A DNA stretch of 64,000 bases from Lumbricus rubellus. Taxonomy: Eukaryota > Annelida > Clitellata > Crassiclitellata > Lumbricidae. Where the stretch lies: assembly GCA_945859605.1 (NCBI GenBank), contig OX243822.1:27217998-27281997 (forward strand). Reading direction: 5' to 3'. The stretch's first letter is position 1, and each line of letters opens with the position of its first letter. A program made the translations under genes and the position numbers. Shown piece after piece: positions 28,150-39,658 of the stretch. The notes below the pieces were generated by a model, which was not told the DNA's origin, did not search any database, and saw only the letters and a list, made by a program, of their open reading frames with translations.

Positions 28150-28734
28150 ATGCATGCGCGCATACAACTTTTACGCAAGTGCTTAGTCAACGAAAGGCCA
28201 ATGCAAAGAATTTCGCACAGGTGAATCGGCTTAGGTGTGTAATGTGTATGTATAATCTTTGGCAGCTTATTTTTATCAGTTCATCCAACACCGTTAATGA
28301 GGAGCCCGTTGCCCCAAAACGCATAGAATGTTTGAACGGATATCGAGTATGATCGGAGTATCAACATAACGATGCTACTGAATTTATATTAGCGTGGTAT
28401 TACGTACTAAAGGTGTCTGCGGCTAGTTGTGTAAATGTGTGTTGTTGATTGTTTTGTGGACTGCAAGCAGACAAATTAAAGCCAATGACTACGACCTCTC
28501 GTTATTCGTTAAAATTTTTAAGTAGCTAAATATTATTCCGATTCAAGAGTAGCTTCTGTTGAACAACGCTGCGTTATTATGCTGGTGAATTGCAAAGTCC
28601 TTTTCTGAAATTAAATTTACTAATGTCAAGTTTTAAGTCGAATAACTCGGTGGAATTGACTGTTTTTCTGTTTAATTCAGTCAAGGGTAGTTGTTGTCAA
28701 CCTTTCCAATAAAAAACTGATGATTTATCTTAGT
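28150..28734. other. Intergenic DNA, no gene seen
   Basis: AT-rich, with an AGGTGTCTGCGG motif near 28410. No protein similarity recognised. Confidence 0.5.
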
Positions 28735-28885
28735 TGTTTATTTCTCGCATTTACTATAGCGCCTCTTCAAGCTCTCCACTCAGAGGCGCTCCCGAATACA
28801 CCGCGGACACTGAATTTGAGTTCCATGGCGAAGCGCATGAACAATTGAAAGCGAAGGACTTGCTCAAGATCCCTACGCGATGATG
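28735..28885 (-). repeat. SINE 3' part, minus orientation
   Basis: The minus strand reads GGGATCTTGAGCAAGTCCTT, then GTGTCCGCGGTGTATTCGGG, GAGCGCCTCTGAGTGG and GAGGCGCTATAGTAAATG. It matches the body and 3' end of the SINE at 30567. The tRNA-like head is truncated. Confidence 0.7.
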
Positions 28886-29605
28886 CTTTGCTTATCATAC
28901 TCACCGCCTGTGCCTGCGAGGGTTTATGAGATAAATTAAAACGAGAATGCTCTTTAATTGACCAATTGCAATGAGCACTTTGGAGTTCAGACACAGTAAT
29001 ATAGACATGCATGTACATGTACATAATGCATTGAGTAGAGTTGTCTTTTTTTAAACATAATATTGCCCTTGCGAACACATTCCTAATGGCCCAATTTTTT
29101 ATGAACATCTCAAAACTGTCCTGTAAAGCCGTGGGCCTACTGCAAGACGAAATAGGTTCTTTATAGGTTCTTGGAGGTGGAGCGCTTCTGAGCAGTAACC
29201 TGGATTTGGCTCTTTATAAATTATCGCGACGAGTAAAAAAATGTTAACGATGACATAAAATTTAATATTTTCAGAAAGTTGCGGCTCCTAGACCTAGATT
29301 TGATAATAATTACTATAAATAGCACTCTACGTATATCTCCCCTGCGCCAACTTATGACATTTTGCGCAATTATGCTTTTTATAAAACCGGAAGAATGCGT
29401 ATTAAAGGTTAATAAGTCGCGCGCTCACTTTGTTACCTGCCGTTATGGTGTGATCGTAGAAGTCGATCATTGTCATAAGTGTTAATTGCATGGATATTTT
29501 ACATTGACAGCAGTGCTATCTGCGTGCGGCGTCTTGATGAGGATATTAGCGACTCCCTCCTCCTTGATGCTTGGTTTTGAACTGGCACCACCCGATGGTA
29601 GGCAT

Positions 29606-29959
29606 CAAGGCCGTAGCCAGGATTTTTTTTCGGGGGGTGTTTTTGGAGGCCAGGATTTCAGTTTTGGGGAAGCTCATTTCCTGAAAAAATTCCATTTTTA
29701 TCGGCCAAATTTTCTGATGACCTTTTTTTTAGTCGTCCGATCGAAATCTTAGAAATATTTTCCATTTTTCGCCGTCAAAATTTCGTCAACTTTAATTTTT
29801 CTGATCGAAATTTAATCTATTATTTCAATTCGGGGGAATTTTCATGGCTTTTTCATGGTTTTTTTGCATCACGAACTAGAAAATGCAATAGATTTTTTTC
29901 TGCATTTTCCATTTCGAAGGGTGTTCAAACACCCAAAACACCCCCTGTCTACGGCATTG
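29606..29959. mobile_element. hAT-type MITE (354 bp) with 8-bp target duplication
   Basis: The element starts CAAGGCCGTAGCCAGG; its other end, reverse complemented, starts CAATGCCGTAGACAGG. GTAGGCAT is duplicated at 29598-29605 and 29960-29967. It has a GGGGGGTG stretch near the left end, a CACCCCC stretch near the right, and an internal GATGACC...AGTCGTCC motif. Confidence 0.85.
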
Positions 29960-29967
29960 GTAGGCAT

Positions 29968-30566
29968 TCATCCTTTGCTTGTCAACAGTTATAGTAATAG
30001 TCTAATAATTTTCGTTTATTGAACAATCCGGTTGACAGACAGTAACCCGTTACAGTTAAGGGGCCCTGCAATTATGCAGTTATCTTAGACAATTATTTAT
30101 AGCCTTAATCTTAACTACTAAAAGAATAGACAACCTGCAATACAAGGCCACTAATAGCCACTTACAAAGCACGTTTATCCTACGGAAGCTTCGTGTATAG
30201 AACTCAGCAGCTCTGCGGATCCAAATGCCTGTGTGTTATCCATTGAGCCGCCAAAGACAATCAATGTCGACCGTAAAAATTTTGCGGAGATAGTCGTATT
30301 CTTTGGCCTAGTAGTTTCACTCTAACGACTGTGTCTAAAATAAAGTTCTATAGCGTTGCCCTCCGCCTTTACCACGGCTTGGGACTGGCACTAAGGCAAT
30401 TGCAGTGTCGGATTTCTGAGTAAGATTAAGTAGTTGCAATTTTAATTGTGAGAGCGACGATAACTAAAGTTGCCCTCCTTTATCCAGGCTCGGGTCTGGC
30501 ACTGTCAGAGTGCGAGCAGTGACGAAATTAGAGTGAGTTCGAATCAGTAAGATTCGAATCAATCTG
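29968..30566. other. Intergenic DNA with two copies of a short dispersed module
   Basis: CCTCC.CCTTTA.CCA.GGCTTGGGACTGGCACT-like segments occur near 30358 and 30468. They belong to the module family described at 31085. No gene seen. Confidence 0.5.
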
Positions 30567-30790
30567 CCGTACCGTGGGGCACGGTGGTGTAGTGGTGGCG
30601 TCGTTGCCTTGAAGCCGGAAGGTTCGAGGTTCGAATCCACCTCGCCACGTAAGAATTTGGGCAAGTCCTTCACTCACAATTGCTCAGCGCTTCGGCGTGA
30701 AACTCCGATGCAGTGTCCGCCCTGCATTCGGGAGCGCCTCTGAGTAGAGATAGCTTGAAGTGGCGCTAAATCAAGTGCACATGCAAAAAA
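30567..30790 (+). repeat. tRNA-derived SINE, most complete copy
   Basis: It begins with a tRNA-like head. TGGTGTAGTGGTGG fits a polymerase III A box and GGTTCGAATCC fits a B box, spaced as in a tRNA gene. The body contains GGGCAAGTCCTTCACTC and GCAGTGTCCGCCCTGCATTC. The 3' end is GGGAGCGCCTCTGAGTAG...TTGAAGTGGCGCTAAAT with an A-rich end. It is not a functional tRNA: the stems do not close properly and the sequence runs on into the SINE body. Confidence 0.8.
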
Positions 30791-31084
30791 AAACTGTTGC
30801 AATGCGAGTTGGTTTGGCTGAGGACCGACTGCTGCAAGCAGTGGCCAGGAAAGACTTCCACGCAATCCTTTGAGGTCTTTTTCCCGCCAAAGAACAACCG
30901 TCGTCCACGTCACAATTTTGAACTTGCGAGCAAAGATGACCGGAACTTTGTCTCTAGAAGTTCTTTTCAAACTTGTTATTGAAGCATAGTTTAACTATAG
31001 ATTCAATTCAATTCCAAAACTGATTGCTCCCTTTAATATTATTATTTCAATGTAATTTTTGTCCGTTTCAATGTACCAGGTTGC

Positions 31085-31200
31085 GTTTTGCCAACCTATA
31101 GTAGCCAGTGCCAGTCCCAAGCCTGGATAAAGGAGGATGGCGTCGCTAATGATCTTTGTTACCACACAGCGACGTTAAACTGCAACTACATGCACCCAAG
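31085..31200 (+). repeat. Dispersed retroposon module (CAAGCCTGGATAAAGGAGG family)
   Basis: Reads CCAGTGCCAGTCCCAAGCC, GGATAAAGGAGGATGGCG, TCGCTAATGATCTTTGTTAC, CACACAGCGACGTTAAACTG. At least fifteen copies or part copies occur between 30 and 64 kb, mostly on the other strand. Where the 3' end is kept it runs into an (ACT)n tail (compare 55043-55140, reversed). Confidence 0.65.
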
Positions 31201-31975
31201 ACTTGACTTTGACTTCTGGCCTTGGCGATGCCCCAGCACGCAGAAGCCGCTCATCTATGGAAGCTCTCCATCTTCCTCTGTTCTCCGCCTGATGCACAGC
31301 CTCCTGCATCGACAGCCCCATCTCCTGACAGTCCTCCTTGATCATGTCCCTCCATCGTTTCTTCGGTCTTCCCCTTTTTCTTCTTCCCTGTACCTCCCCA
31401 TTGAAGGCTATCTTTGGATAGGCTACCTGGTGTTTTCCATCCTGACCATGTGCCCAAAGTAGCGCAGTCGTCTGTTCTGTATTCTTCTCCCTACTTCATT
31501 CCGGATGTTTAATCTTTCGTATAAATTATAATCTCGTTCCGTATTCTATCTCTTCTTGTAACTCCTTCTACCTTTCGTAGACAGGCCATCTCGAACACCC
31601 TTAATCGCTGTTTCTCGGCCTCCCTCAGTGCCCAGGTCTCGGAATTGTAGAGTAATGCACTTAACACCAGCGTTTCGTACAACTTGATTTTTGTGTCTCT
31701 GCATATTTCCTTTGCGTTCCATATTTTCCCCAGTGCCTGCCATATTCCTCGCGCTATTCCAATTCTTCTTTTCATGTCTTTCTCTGATCCTCCCTGCGTG
31801 CTGATGTTTCCCCCAAATAAACGAAGCTATCCGCCTGTGCAAGTTGCTGCCCATCGGCTTCCAGTTGAAACCTCTTATCTCCTCCTCCCAGAAGTTGACT
31901 TTCTGTTTTCGTGACATTTATTGTCATTCCCAAAAACGTAATCGATTTTGATGCTTTTTTTGATGTATTTATAGT
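31200..31975 (-). pseudogene. LINE reverse transcriptase C-terminal remnant
   Basis: Minus-strand pieces in shifting frames give, in order: FVYLGGNISTQGG, the segment MKRRIGIARGIWQALGKIWN, ETLVLSALLYNSETWALRE, RLRVFEMACLRKVEGVTRR, and (about 31460) NRRLRYFGHMVRMENTR. That order is the thumb and post-RT region of animal LINE ORF2 proteins (RTE-like by look). It is frame-shifted and truncated at both ends. The clade is uncertain. Confidence 0.75.
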
Positions 31976-32504
31976 GACGGTGCCATCCTTAATTAGAGGT
32001 GTCTAAGACGAGCACGCTACTAGTAGGCTACCGTACAGTTACAGTAGTTGCACTTTAATGGCATTGTGTGATAACAAAGATAATTAGCGACGCCCTTCTT
32101 CTTCATCAAGACTTGGGACTGATACTGACTTAATATAATAGGCTGTTAAGTGACATTTTGCAGATGAAAACAACGATCGACTCTCCTACTTTGTTATGCA
32201 ATGAAATATAATTCTACTGGTAAGGATATAGTTTCGACTTAGCGATTAACGGTGTGTCCTTAATGATGGTGATAGGCGTGACCCTCCTCCTTTATATGCT
32301 TCGGACTGGCACCACTCGTGTAACAGGGGTGGATCACAACGCAGTGAAGGTTATTTAAATAAAGAGAAGTTTTATTGGTGTCGCCCTCCTTTACCCAAGA
32401 TTAAGACTGGCACCACTAAACTATTAATTACATTGTGTCTTATAACAGCAAAGGCCGTTGACGCACATTCATCACAGCGTTGCGTCAAATTTTTTATTAT
32501 TAAA
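31976..32504. other. Intergenic DNA with several short module copies
   Basis: Contains AGGTGTCTAAGACGAGC near 31995 and ACTTGGGACTGATACT-type modules near 32110, 32295 and 32390. No gene recognised. Confidence 0.5.
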
Positions 32505-33210
32505 CTAGCTGTACCCGGCCACGCGTTGCTGTGGCAGAAGAGACTCTCCCCCTCCCCGTCCCCCTCCCCGTCCCCCTCCCCTCCCCCTAACCCTCCCCCT
32601 CTCCCTCCCCCTCTCCCTCTCCCTCTCCCTCTCCCTCCCCCTCCCCCTCCTCCTCCCCCTCCCCTTCCCCCTCCCCCGCCCCCTCCCCCTCCCCCTCCCC
32701 CTCCCCCTCCCCCCCCCCTCCCCCTCCCTCCGCACCTCCCCCTCCCCTTCCCTCTGCCCCTCCCCCCTCCCCCTCTCCCTTCCCCTTTCCCTTCCCCCTC
32801 CCCCTCCCCCTCCGTCCCGCTCCCCCTCCCCCGCCGCCTCCCTCCCCTCCCCTCCGTCCCGCCCCTTCCGCTCCTTTCCTCCCTCAACCAAGAAGGCCGC
32901 AAAATAATTATGCGAATCGCTTATGACGTCATGGGACGCAACCTCATTCATGTTTCGTTTGCATGGTCGCAGTCACTGTCAAGGCGTTTGTGAATCTGGC
33001 AACGTGCGGTTTTAAATTTGCAAATGGCGGTGGAGCGGAATGCAAAGTTCACTTTTTGTGGAAAATATTGCGTTTATTCGGAGAAAAAAAAAGTTGGAAA
33101 CTCTCTGATAGGAATGGAAGGTTTTGTCAAATTTTCAAAACAATCTGTGCGGTACGTTTCGAGAACACTTTACACAAACTATTGGAAAGTTTCATTTTTA
33201 TATATATAGA
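32505..33210 (-). mobile_element. Non-autonomous Helitron-like element, downstream member of a head-to-tail pair
   Basis: On the minus strand it starts TCTATATATATAAAAATG at 33210 and ends CTAG at 32505, followed by T. The GCCAC...GTGGC hairpin precedes the CTAG. A purine-rich core (pyrimidine on the plus strand, about 32545-32885) is mostly GGGGGAGG-type units. Its 5' end directly abuts the CTAG of the next element. Confidence 0.78.
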
Positions 33211-33779
33211 CTAGCTGTACCCGGCCACGCGTTGCTGTGGCAGAAAAGCCCCCTCCCCTCCCCTTCCCCCTCCCCATCCCCTCCCCCTCCCACTCCCCTC
33301 CCCTCCCCTGCCCCTCCCCCTCCCCTCCCCTCCCCCTTTCCCTCCTCACCCCCCTCCCCTCCCCTCCCTCTCCCCCTCCCCCTCCCCCTCCCTCCCCCTC
33401 CCCCTCCTCTCCCCCTCACATCGTTCCTTCCTGAGAGCGGATAGAGCCCAAGAATGTTGAAAGGCCGCACAATTATTACGCGACTCGCTTATGACGTCAC
33501 GGCACGCGACCTCATTCATGTTTCGTCTGGTCGCTCTCACTGTCAATGCGTTTGGGAAAACTGGCAACCCTTCGGCTTTGTTGAATTTGCAAATGGCGGT
33601 CGAGCGGAATGCAAACTTAACTTTTTGTGAAAAATATTGCGTTTTTTCGGATAAAAAGCAAAATGGACACTCTTCTATTGGAATAGAAGGTTTTGGTAAG
33701 TTTTCAAAACAATCGGTGCGTTACTTTCGGCGTGATAGTGTTACGAACTATTGGAAAGTTTCATTTTTATTTATATAGA
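33211..33779 (-). mobile_element. Non-autonomous Helitron-like element, upstream member of the pair
   Basis: The minus-strand start TCTATATAAATAAAAATG at 33779 follows an A. The terminal CTAG at 33214-33211 is joined to the TC of the neighbouring element with no base between. Purine core about 33245-33420. It shares GTTTCATTTTTAT, TTTTCAAAACAATC and TTTGCAAATGGCGG with the neighbour, at roughly 80% identity by eye. Confidence 0.78.
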
Positions 33780-34092
33780 TTATATATTGCAATGAACCCA
33801 TGAAGGATAGCATCTGCTAAACTCCATCGGTCTCGTTTTGTATTCTTTCTTTCATGCAGAACTTAAAATAGTTTAATTGTCACTGCTTAATTTTCATAGT
33901 TTAATGGAGTCACTAATATTTGAAACAATATTAGTCGCTGATCAGTGAGACTTATAACCTAATGTAAAACATTTTACAGGTGTCTAAACACGATAATAAT
34001 TACATTAGGCCAACGGAACGTTTACTGACGTTTTGTCTTACAGCCGATGTACCACCGGCCTCAATAATATCTCTTCTAAGACTTCTTAAAAT
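33780..34092. other. Intergenic DNA
   Basis: Contains a hairpin ACTAATATT-tgaaac-AATATTAGT near 33910-33935 and a CAGGTGTCTAAACACG motif near 33977. No gene seen. Confidence 0.5.
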
Positions 34093-34474
34093 ATGTTCTA
34101 AGGATACGATAAATTTTTTGATCATGTGATCTTATGCCACATTGATTTCTTTTCTGGTATTTTCTTTAAAAAAATTCCATTTTCTGTTTATATCTCTAAC
34201 CTCACCATCTTGACTTACATTTTACGTTCAGGGGTTATCCAGGTTAGCGGGACCTGTCCCTTTCTGGATGACCCTTTCTGAGTGTTCACCGTTCATACAA
34301 TCAAGGTGTCCTACGAACATTAATTTTTATTCATGTGTACTGTGTAGCCTAGTATTTTTCTTTGCAGTATACCTTGGTTTTGTTTTGTTTTGTTTGTCTC
34401 TTGTTCATTCTCAGAATAAACTGATTTGATTTGATTTAACATATTATGTTAAATTTATCGTATCCTTAGAACAT
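34093..34474. repeat. 24-bp inverted repeat enclosing a LINE-type 3' tail
   Basis: 34093-34116 and 34451-34474 are exact reverse complements. Between them, a stretch ending AGAATAAACTGATTTGATTT looks like a LINE 3' UTR with a polyadenylation signal and short tail repeats. The left arm matches a landmark of the ~4-kb tandem unit (compare 42862 and 56412), so the right arm is an inverted copy of host-unit sequence. Confidence 0.6.
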
Positions 34475-34839
34475 GTGTACATACAAAGCGTCTCTCTCCG
34501 CCCCTCCACCACCAAAGCTATTTACCGCTGGGTTATTGTTTAGTTTTGCTAAACATAATAGTTTCTGGCTAAAATTTGCTAGCTGTTGTGGTTTACTGTT
34601 TAGATCTGAACACAAAACAGGTTTATTGTAGTTAAATGCCATCGCACGATCATAGGATAATACAGTTATAAAATTAATAGGCGAATTCCCCTCGCCCTAA
34701 AGCAGGTGCCATGGACTAGATTAAACACCTCCCGCACCAGGCACTCAACACATATATAATTACTTTAAACGACCGGTTATTGTCTCAATAAAAACGGTAT
34801 TAAGCACCTAATCTTATAACTCCGCCACTGGTTGCACTC

Positions 34840-37116
34840 CGCCAGTGCCAGTCCCAAGCATGGATAAAGGAGGAGGTCGTCGCTAATGGTCTTTGTTACT
34901 ACACAGTGACGTTAAACTGCAGCTAGGGTTGAGTCCGGTTGACACGTTGGCGTCTTGCAGGCTCTTTAACTATTTTGTATCACCATATTCACACTGGAAG
35001 CGCCTCTGAGTGGATTTCTTGAAGTGGTGCTATACAAATTCTTGAAATGGTTGAATTAATGAATGAATGAACTCTGGTCGCTGAATGGCGTCAAGCATGG
35101 ACACTGCAATATTTTTGGTACACACCTTTTTAATAGCCGCTTGATCGGTCTTATAAATTGTTAAGTCGCGTTGTATCATTATTTACTCCACCGCCAAACA
35201 TGTCGAATGGAAGAGGTACGTGTACATTGTACAATCATGTAGACGTGAAACGGTCTTGATTTCCGCAAGGTTAAACAAAACAATAGGAAAGATTTTATTC
35301 ATAATTATTGTGATAAACAGATGGCAAACACCTGGTTGCCATCGTCTTTTAAGTGCATTCCAATATTCTCTTTCGTCCGTTCTACGCATTGACTAAACAA
35401 ATCACTGGAATGGGTGTTTTCAGTCTTTCAAGACTCCTATCATAATGGCTGTCATGATCATTGACGTCATCCTCCTCGTTTATCAACGTTTGGTATAAGC
35501 TTACCGGCACTACTGATAGCCATAGTTTCATATTAAGCATTGATCTTGAGTTTAACGACGACCGATTGGCTTGGTGTCTTAGACAGAACTCAGCTTTAAA
35601 CGTTTTAGACACGCCACAACATGGCAAAAATAAGACGCAACAACCAATAATGATAATTATAAGTCTAACAATGGATGGATGGATGGATGGATATAAAGTT
35701 TGGCGATCATAGCTTATGATAATACAGGCCGCTGTCATCAACAGGAATTTGTTTGGCATCGTACGGCTCTATAACACCTTTAAATGTCTCGAGATCACGC
35801 TATAAATTCAGCAAACGCTTAATCATCATTGATATTTTTTGGCTAATGTAGACCAGCAGGAAGTCCGATGAGATAAGGGAAATGAGACAACTGAGGTAGA
35901 AACTAAGAATTTCAGATAATTATGGCAATGAAAACCAACGAATTGGGTCTTGAAAATAATTTTATTATAAATATGTAAATTTATAGCGTATAAGTTCAAC
36001 AGCTGCTAAGCAACGTTAAACAAGGAAGATGAAATATTTTGATCACATTATGAAGTAACGTGAAGACTGTTTTTGGATGGACAGGGAGCGCCTCTGAGTG
36101 GATTTTTGAAGAGGCTGTATACATTCTTGAAATGAATGAATGAATGAATGAATAGTTCACAAAACATTGGAATCTGGTGGGAGAGATAGACACGGCGATG
36201 CTTTCCTTAGACACCATTTTAATGAGCTCTACGTCGATTTTATTAATTGTTCAATCGTATTTGATGATAGTTTAACTTCATGTTCCGTGTCTACTCTACA
36301 GGAAAGAGAAGCATAAAGTCCGAAGAGCAGCGACGGGCAGCACAACGCTGGAAACTTAGCCTATAACATTTAAACAATGCGTTTTGTTAATACGATCACC
36401 ATAATAGGCCAAGTAATGCGATATCATAATTATGTGGCCCGCCAAGGACCGTAACGTCGACTATTTCCCTGACAATTTATGATTAATTTGAAACGCATTT
36501 ATTGAATATAGAGCATCAGATGGAATCGCTTTACAGGTGTACAAGACGACTCTATGTCTTTGATTTTGATGCCGCCAACGCCGACTTAGTGTGGCCGCTT
36601 AATGAGGTGTCATGAACTATTTTTTTAATTACATGACGACATCTTGCGGCCACGAAGCGGGAGCTATACACCGTGAGGCATAAAAAACAAAGCAACTCGA
36701 AAAATTGTTATAATTTGTTTGCCTCACGGTGTATTTACGAAAGGTGTCAGAAGCATCTTATCGTCTGTTTATTATTATTATTCCAAGGTTTAACGTCATC
36801 CTATGGCAACAAAGGCCGTTGACGACAATACAATGTAAGTGTACAGAGCAGTAAACAAAACAAAAAACTTATGTAGCCTCCAAAATACACCAACGAGGTG
36901 TCTAAACGGAGCTGTACAATCTCAATTACATTCAATTTTTAGACAACACAAAGTAGTTCATCGGACACTCGTTCAGGTTTACACAATACACATTATGAAA
37001 AAATGACCCTAATCCAAACATTAGATATTATAATTGTACATTGATTGTCTCATACATCTAATTACGTTAGTGACTCTAGTAAACAGTTCCTGTTACAAAA
37101 GTTCAATATGTAAGTG
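34840..37116. repeat. ~4-kb tandem unit, copy 1 (partial)
   Basis: Landmarks shared with later copies: TGAATGGCGTCAAGCATGG (35080), ACACCTTTTTAATAG, CATCGTCTTTTA (35342), TTGACGTCATCCTCCTCGTT (35462), GGATGGATGGATATAAAGTT (35680) and GCCGCCAACGCCGACTTAG (36570). It contains short LINE and SINE scraps: tails at 34995-35065 and 36080-36150, and an RT remnant about 35870-36075. No intact gene. Confidence 0.65.
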
Positions 37117-37254
37117 CATCAATAATAATAATAATAATGTATTGTTTATTGTACAACAGAAACCTGCACCATTAAATTTTAAAACATCAATCAAATATGT
37201 ATAAATCTGACCAAGATACAAATACCATCTACAACAAGGACGCAAATGGTTTCT

Positions 37255-38442
37255 TCACAAAATCCGACCTTTAGTTATAAGTTTAATCAACCGATACACT
37301 TGATTTTGATTTAAATTGACAGTCAATAAAGTTTTAACAGAAATTTCATCTTTATATATTTGACATGCATTTCTTAATGAATTCGAAATATTTTCTTTTC
37401 TACACTCAATTAAAATGTGATGAATTGTCTCTTTGACGTGACAAGCATCACACAGACCGCTGGAATGTCTTTTTATAATGAATAATCTTTGATTTGTGTT
37501 TGCCGTTCCTAGACGCAATCTAGAAATCTGGACTTCTTTATGCCTATAAGGTTCGAAATATTTCATATAAGTACTTACAGTTGCACAGATAGATTTATAA
37601 AAATGACCTTTTTTATCACTATCATATTCTGACTGCCATTTGTCTAATATGTATCGTTTAATTAAACTAAAAACTTCTTCAAATTCAAGAACATTAGTAG
37701 AATTAATGTAGTCAATACTTAGGGCTTCTTTAGCCAATGAATCTGCTCTGTCATTACCGCTCAAGTCAACGTGACTTGGTATCCAAATAAATCTTATTTT
37801 ATCAGAATTTAATTTGTTAATGTGAAAAAGTAAATCATTTAACAAAGTGGGTCGAGATTCACTATAACATTTCTTGATTGGTGTAAGAACACTCAATGAA
37901 TCAGAAAATATTGCAAACTTGGAATTAGAAAAACATTCATTATTCGATATCCATTCAATAGCCTCGATAATGGCCGTCAACTCGGCTGCATAGACACTTG
38001 AATCATTACACAATCTAAATTTTTTATCCACATTTAAACTTGGCACTGTGAATGCAGCAGCAACTATGTCATCAGCTTTAGACCCATCAGTAAAAACATG
38101 TACACAAACATCATATATAGAGATTAATTTAAGAGCAGCCTGCCTTAAAAATTCCGGGTGATCGGTTCTCTTATTAACCAATTTTTTCAAAGATAAGTCA
38201 ACTTCAATTTGCTTATTGCACCACGGAGGGGCAGAAGGGAATGAAAGACCAATAAATGATGGATGAATTAAACTAAAGAATTCAGAGGTGCGAGTATAGA
38301 TAGAATGTTCTTTATTATCGGATGTTCTATAAACATTTGTCCAGTGATTTTCCATGATCGTTTTAGTAGGGTGACATTTATTTCCCAAAATCTTAGTCTC
38401 AAATTTCAATGAATTTTGGAGTCTTCTTAAATGAAGAGGCAA
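37255..38442 (-). pseudogene. LINE ORF2 C-terminal part: RNase H and CCHC
   Basis: A 395-codon frame, the longest intact piece of the LINE. RNase H catalytic acids are visible: Asp119 in VFTDGSK, Glu154 in AAELTAI, Asp181 in FSDSLSV and Asp234 in GNDRADSLAKEA, with WIPSHVDLSG before it. A CCHC motif follows at C331-C334-H342-C347. In the intact element this protein degrades the RNA strand during target-primed reverse transcription. The frame start is arbitrary: similarity continues upstream into the RT domain past the frameshift. Confidence 0.85.
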
Positions 38443-38674
38443 TTCTCCACACTCATTCTGGAGTGCTGATGCGGCAGTTCCTTTTGGAACACCACAACAG
38501 AGTCTTAGTGCCTCAGTTTGAATAGTTGAAAGTTTATCTAGGTATGACTTGCATGCCGAAGAATAAGCAACATCACCATAATCTAAAATAGACCTTATTA
38601 AAGCTCTATAAAATAATAGTCAAAAGAGTTTTTTTGCAAGCTCCCCAACTATAACCACTTACAGCTCTTATTAA

Positions 38675-39658
38675 CCCTCGGGCTACCAGGGGGGGGTGGT
38701 ATCCACCCCCCCCCTAGGTTTCCCCAAATCAATTTTTTTTCGTTAGGAATAAAATTTTGAAGTTTTAGGTAGCTGTAGAGGATTCATTTGCACACATTCT
38801 GAGCTAAAATGTGTGATGATATACCATACCATTCAAAAGTTATACCCGATATACCCGAGGCACCAGGGGGGGGGGTGGATACCACCCCCTCCTTAGATTA
38901 TCGGCTGTATCTTATCCGTCCTTTGACATGAAGAGACACCAATTACACCATTCTGTAGAGGGAATGTGGGGCTACATTTTGGTGGTCACGGAGTTGTCTT
39001 TTGACAACCGGAAGTGCTCAAAATAAATTTAAATATAAATAAAGGTGTTTTATTTTCATAAAATTTTCATGTTTTTCCTATTAAAAATTATTCATAATTT
39101 ATTTTTTAAGAGAAATAAATTATGTCATTCTATAGAGTGCATTTAGGGCTATTTTTTGATACCAATTAATTAGACATTTGATGACCGGAAGTGCTCAAAA
39201 TAAATTTAAATGTGTGAAAATGTTGGGTTTTTTTAACAACGCAAACCGATAAGTCTGCGTAAACGTTTTTCAGCATGTTTTACATGTTTTTTCTCTTTTT
39301 ATTGTAACTAAAACTAACTTATTACTAGTTTTTATAGTTGAATATTGGACTTTATTATATGTAAACTATTTTTAATTAAATATTTTATGTTAAAACACAC
39401 AGAATCTAATATTTTGCTTATGCGAAAGTATACATTTTGTGGAATCGACGGGTGCCTACGGTAAAAAATTCATAACTTCGGGGTGCTTTCATATATTTTA
39501 AACCTAAATATACCATTTTGTGCAGAAATGAATGCTGAATCCATAGGTGTATTACAAGTTATGATATCTCAAACCAAACCCAAAATCCAGGGGGGGGTGG
39601 TAACCACCCCCCCCCCCTTGGTAGTCAGTGTTACAAAAATAGCGTGGTAGCCTGAGGG
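38675..39658. mobile_element. piggyBac-like MITE (984 bp) flanked by TTAA
   Basis: The ends CCCTCGGGCTACCA and GGTAGCCTGAGGG are inverted repeats beginning CCC, directly flanked by TTAA at 38671-38674 and 39659-39662. TTAA targeting with CCC ends is the piggyBac signature. No transposase. Inside are two copies of a ~175-base segment containing CCGGAAGTGCTCAAAATAAA (39008 and 39184). Three GGGGGGGTGG-TA(T/A)CCACCCCCCC palindromes lie at 38690, 38870 and 39590. Confidence 0.85.

Noticed and set aside
30575..30650. Possible tRNA gene
   Set aside because: A- and B-box motifs are present but the cloverleaf stems do not close and the sequence continues into a SINE body with a LINE-like tail.
31088..31462. 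Plus-strand 124-codon frame
   Set aside because: It is the antisense shadow of a LINE RT remnant that makes sense on the minus strand.
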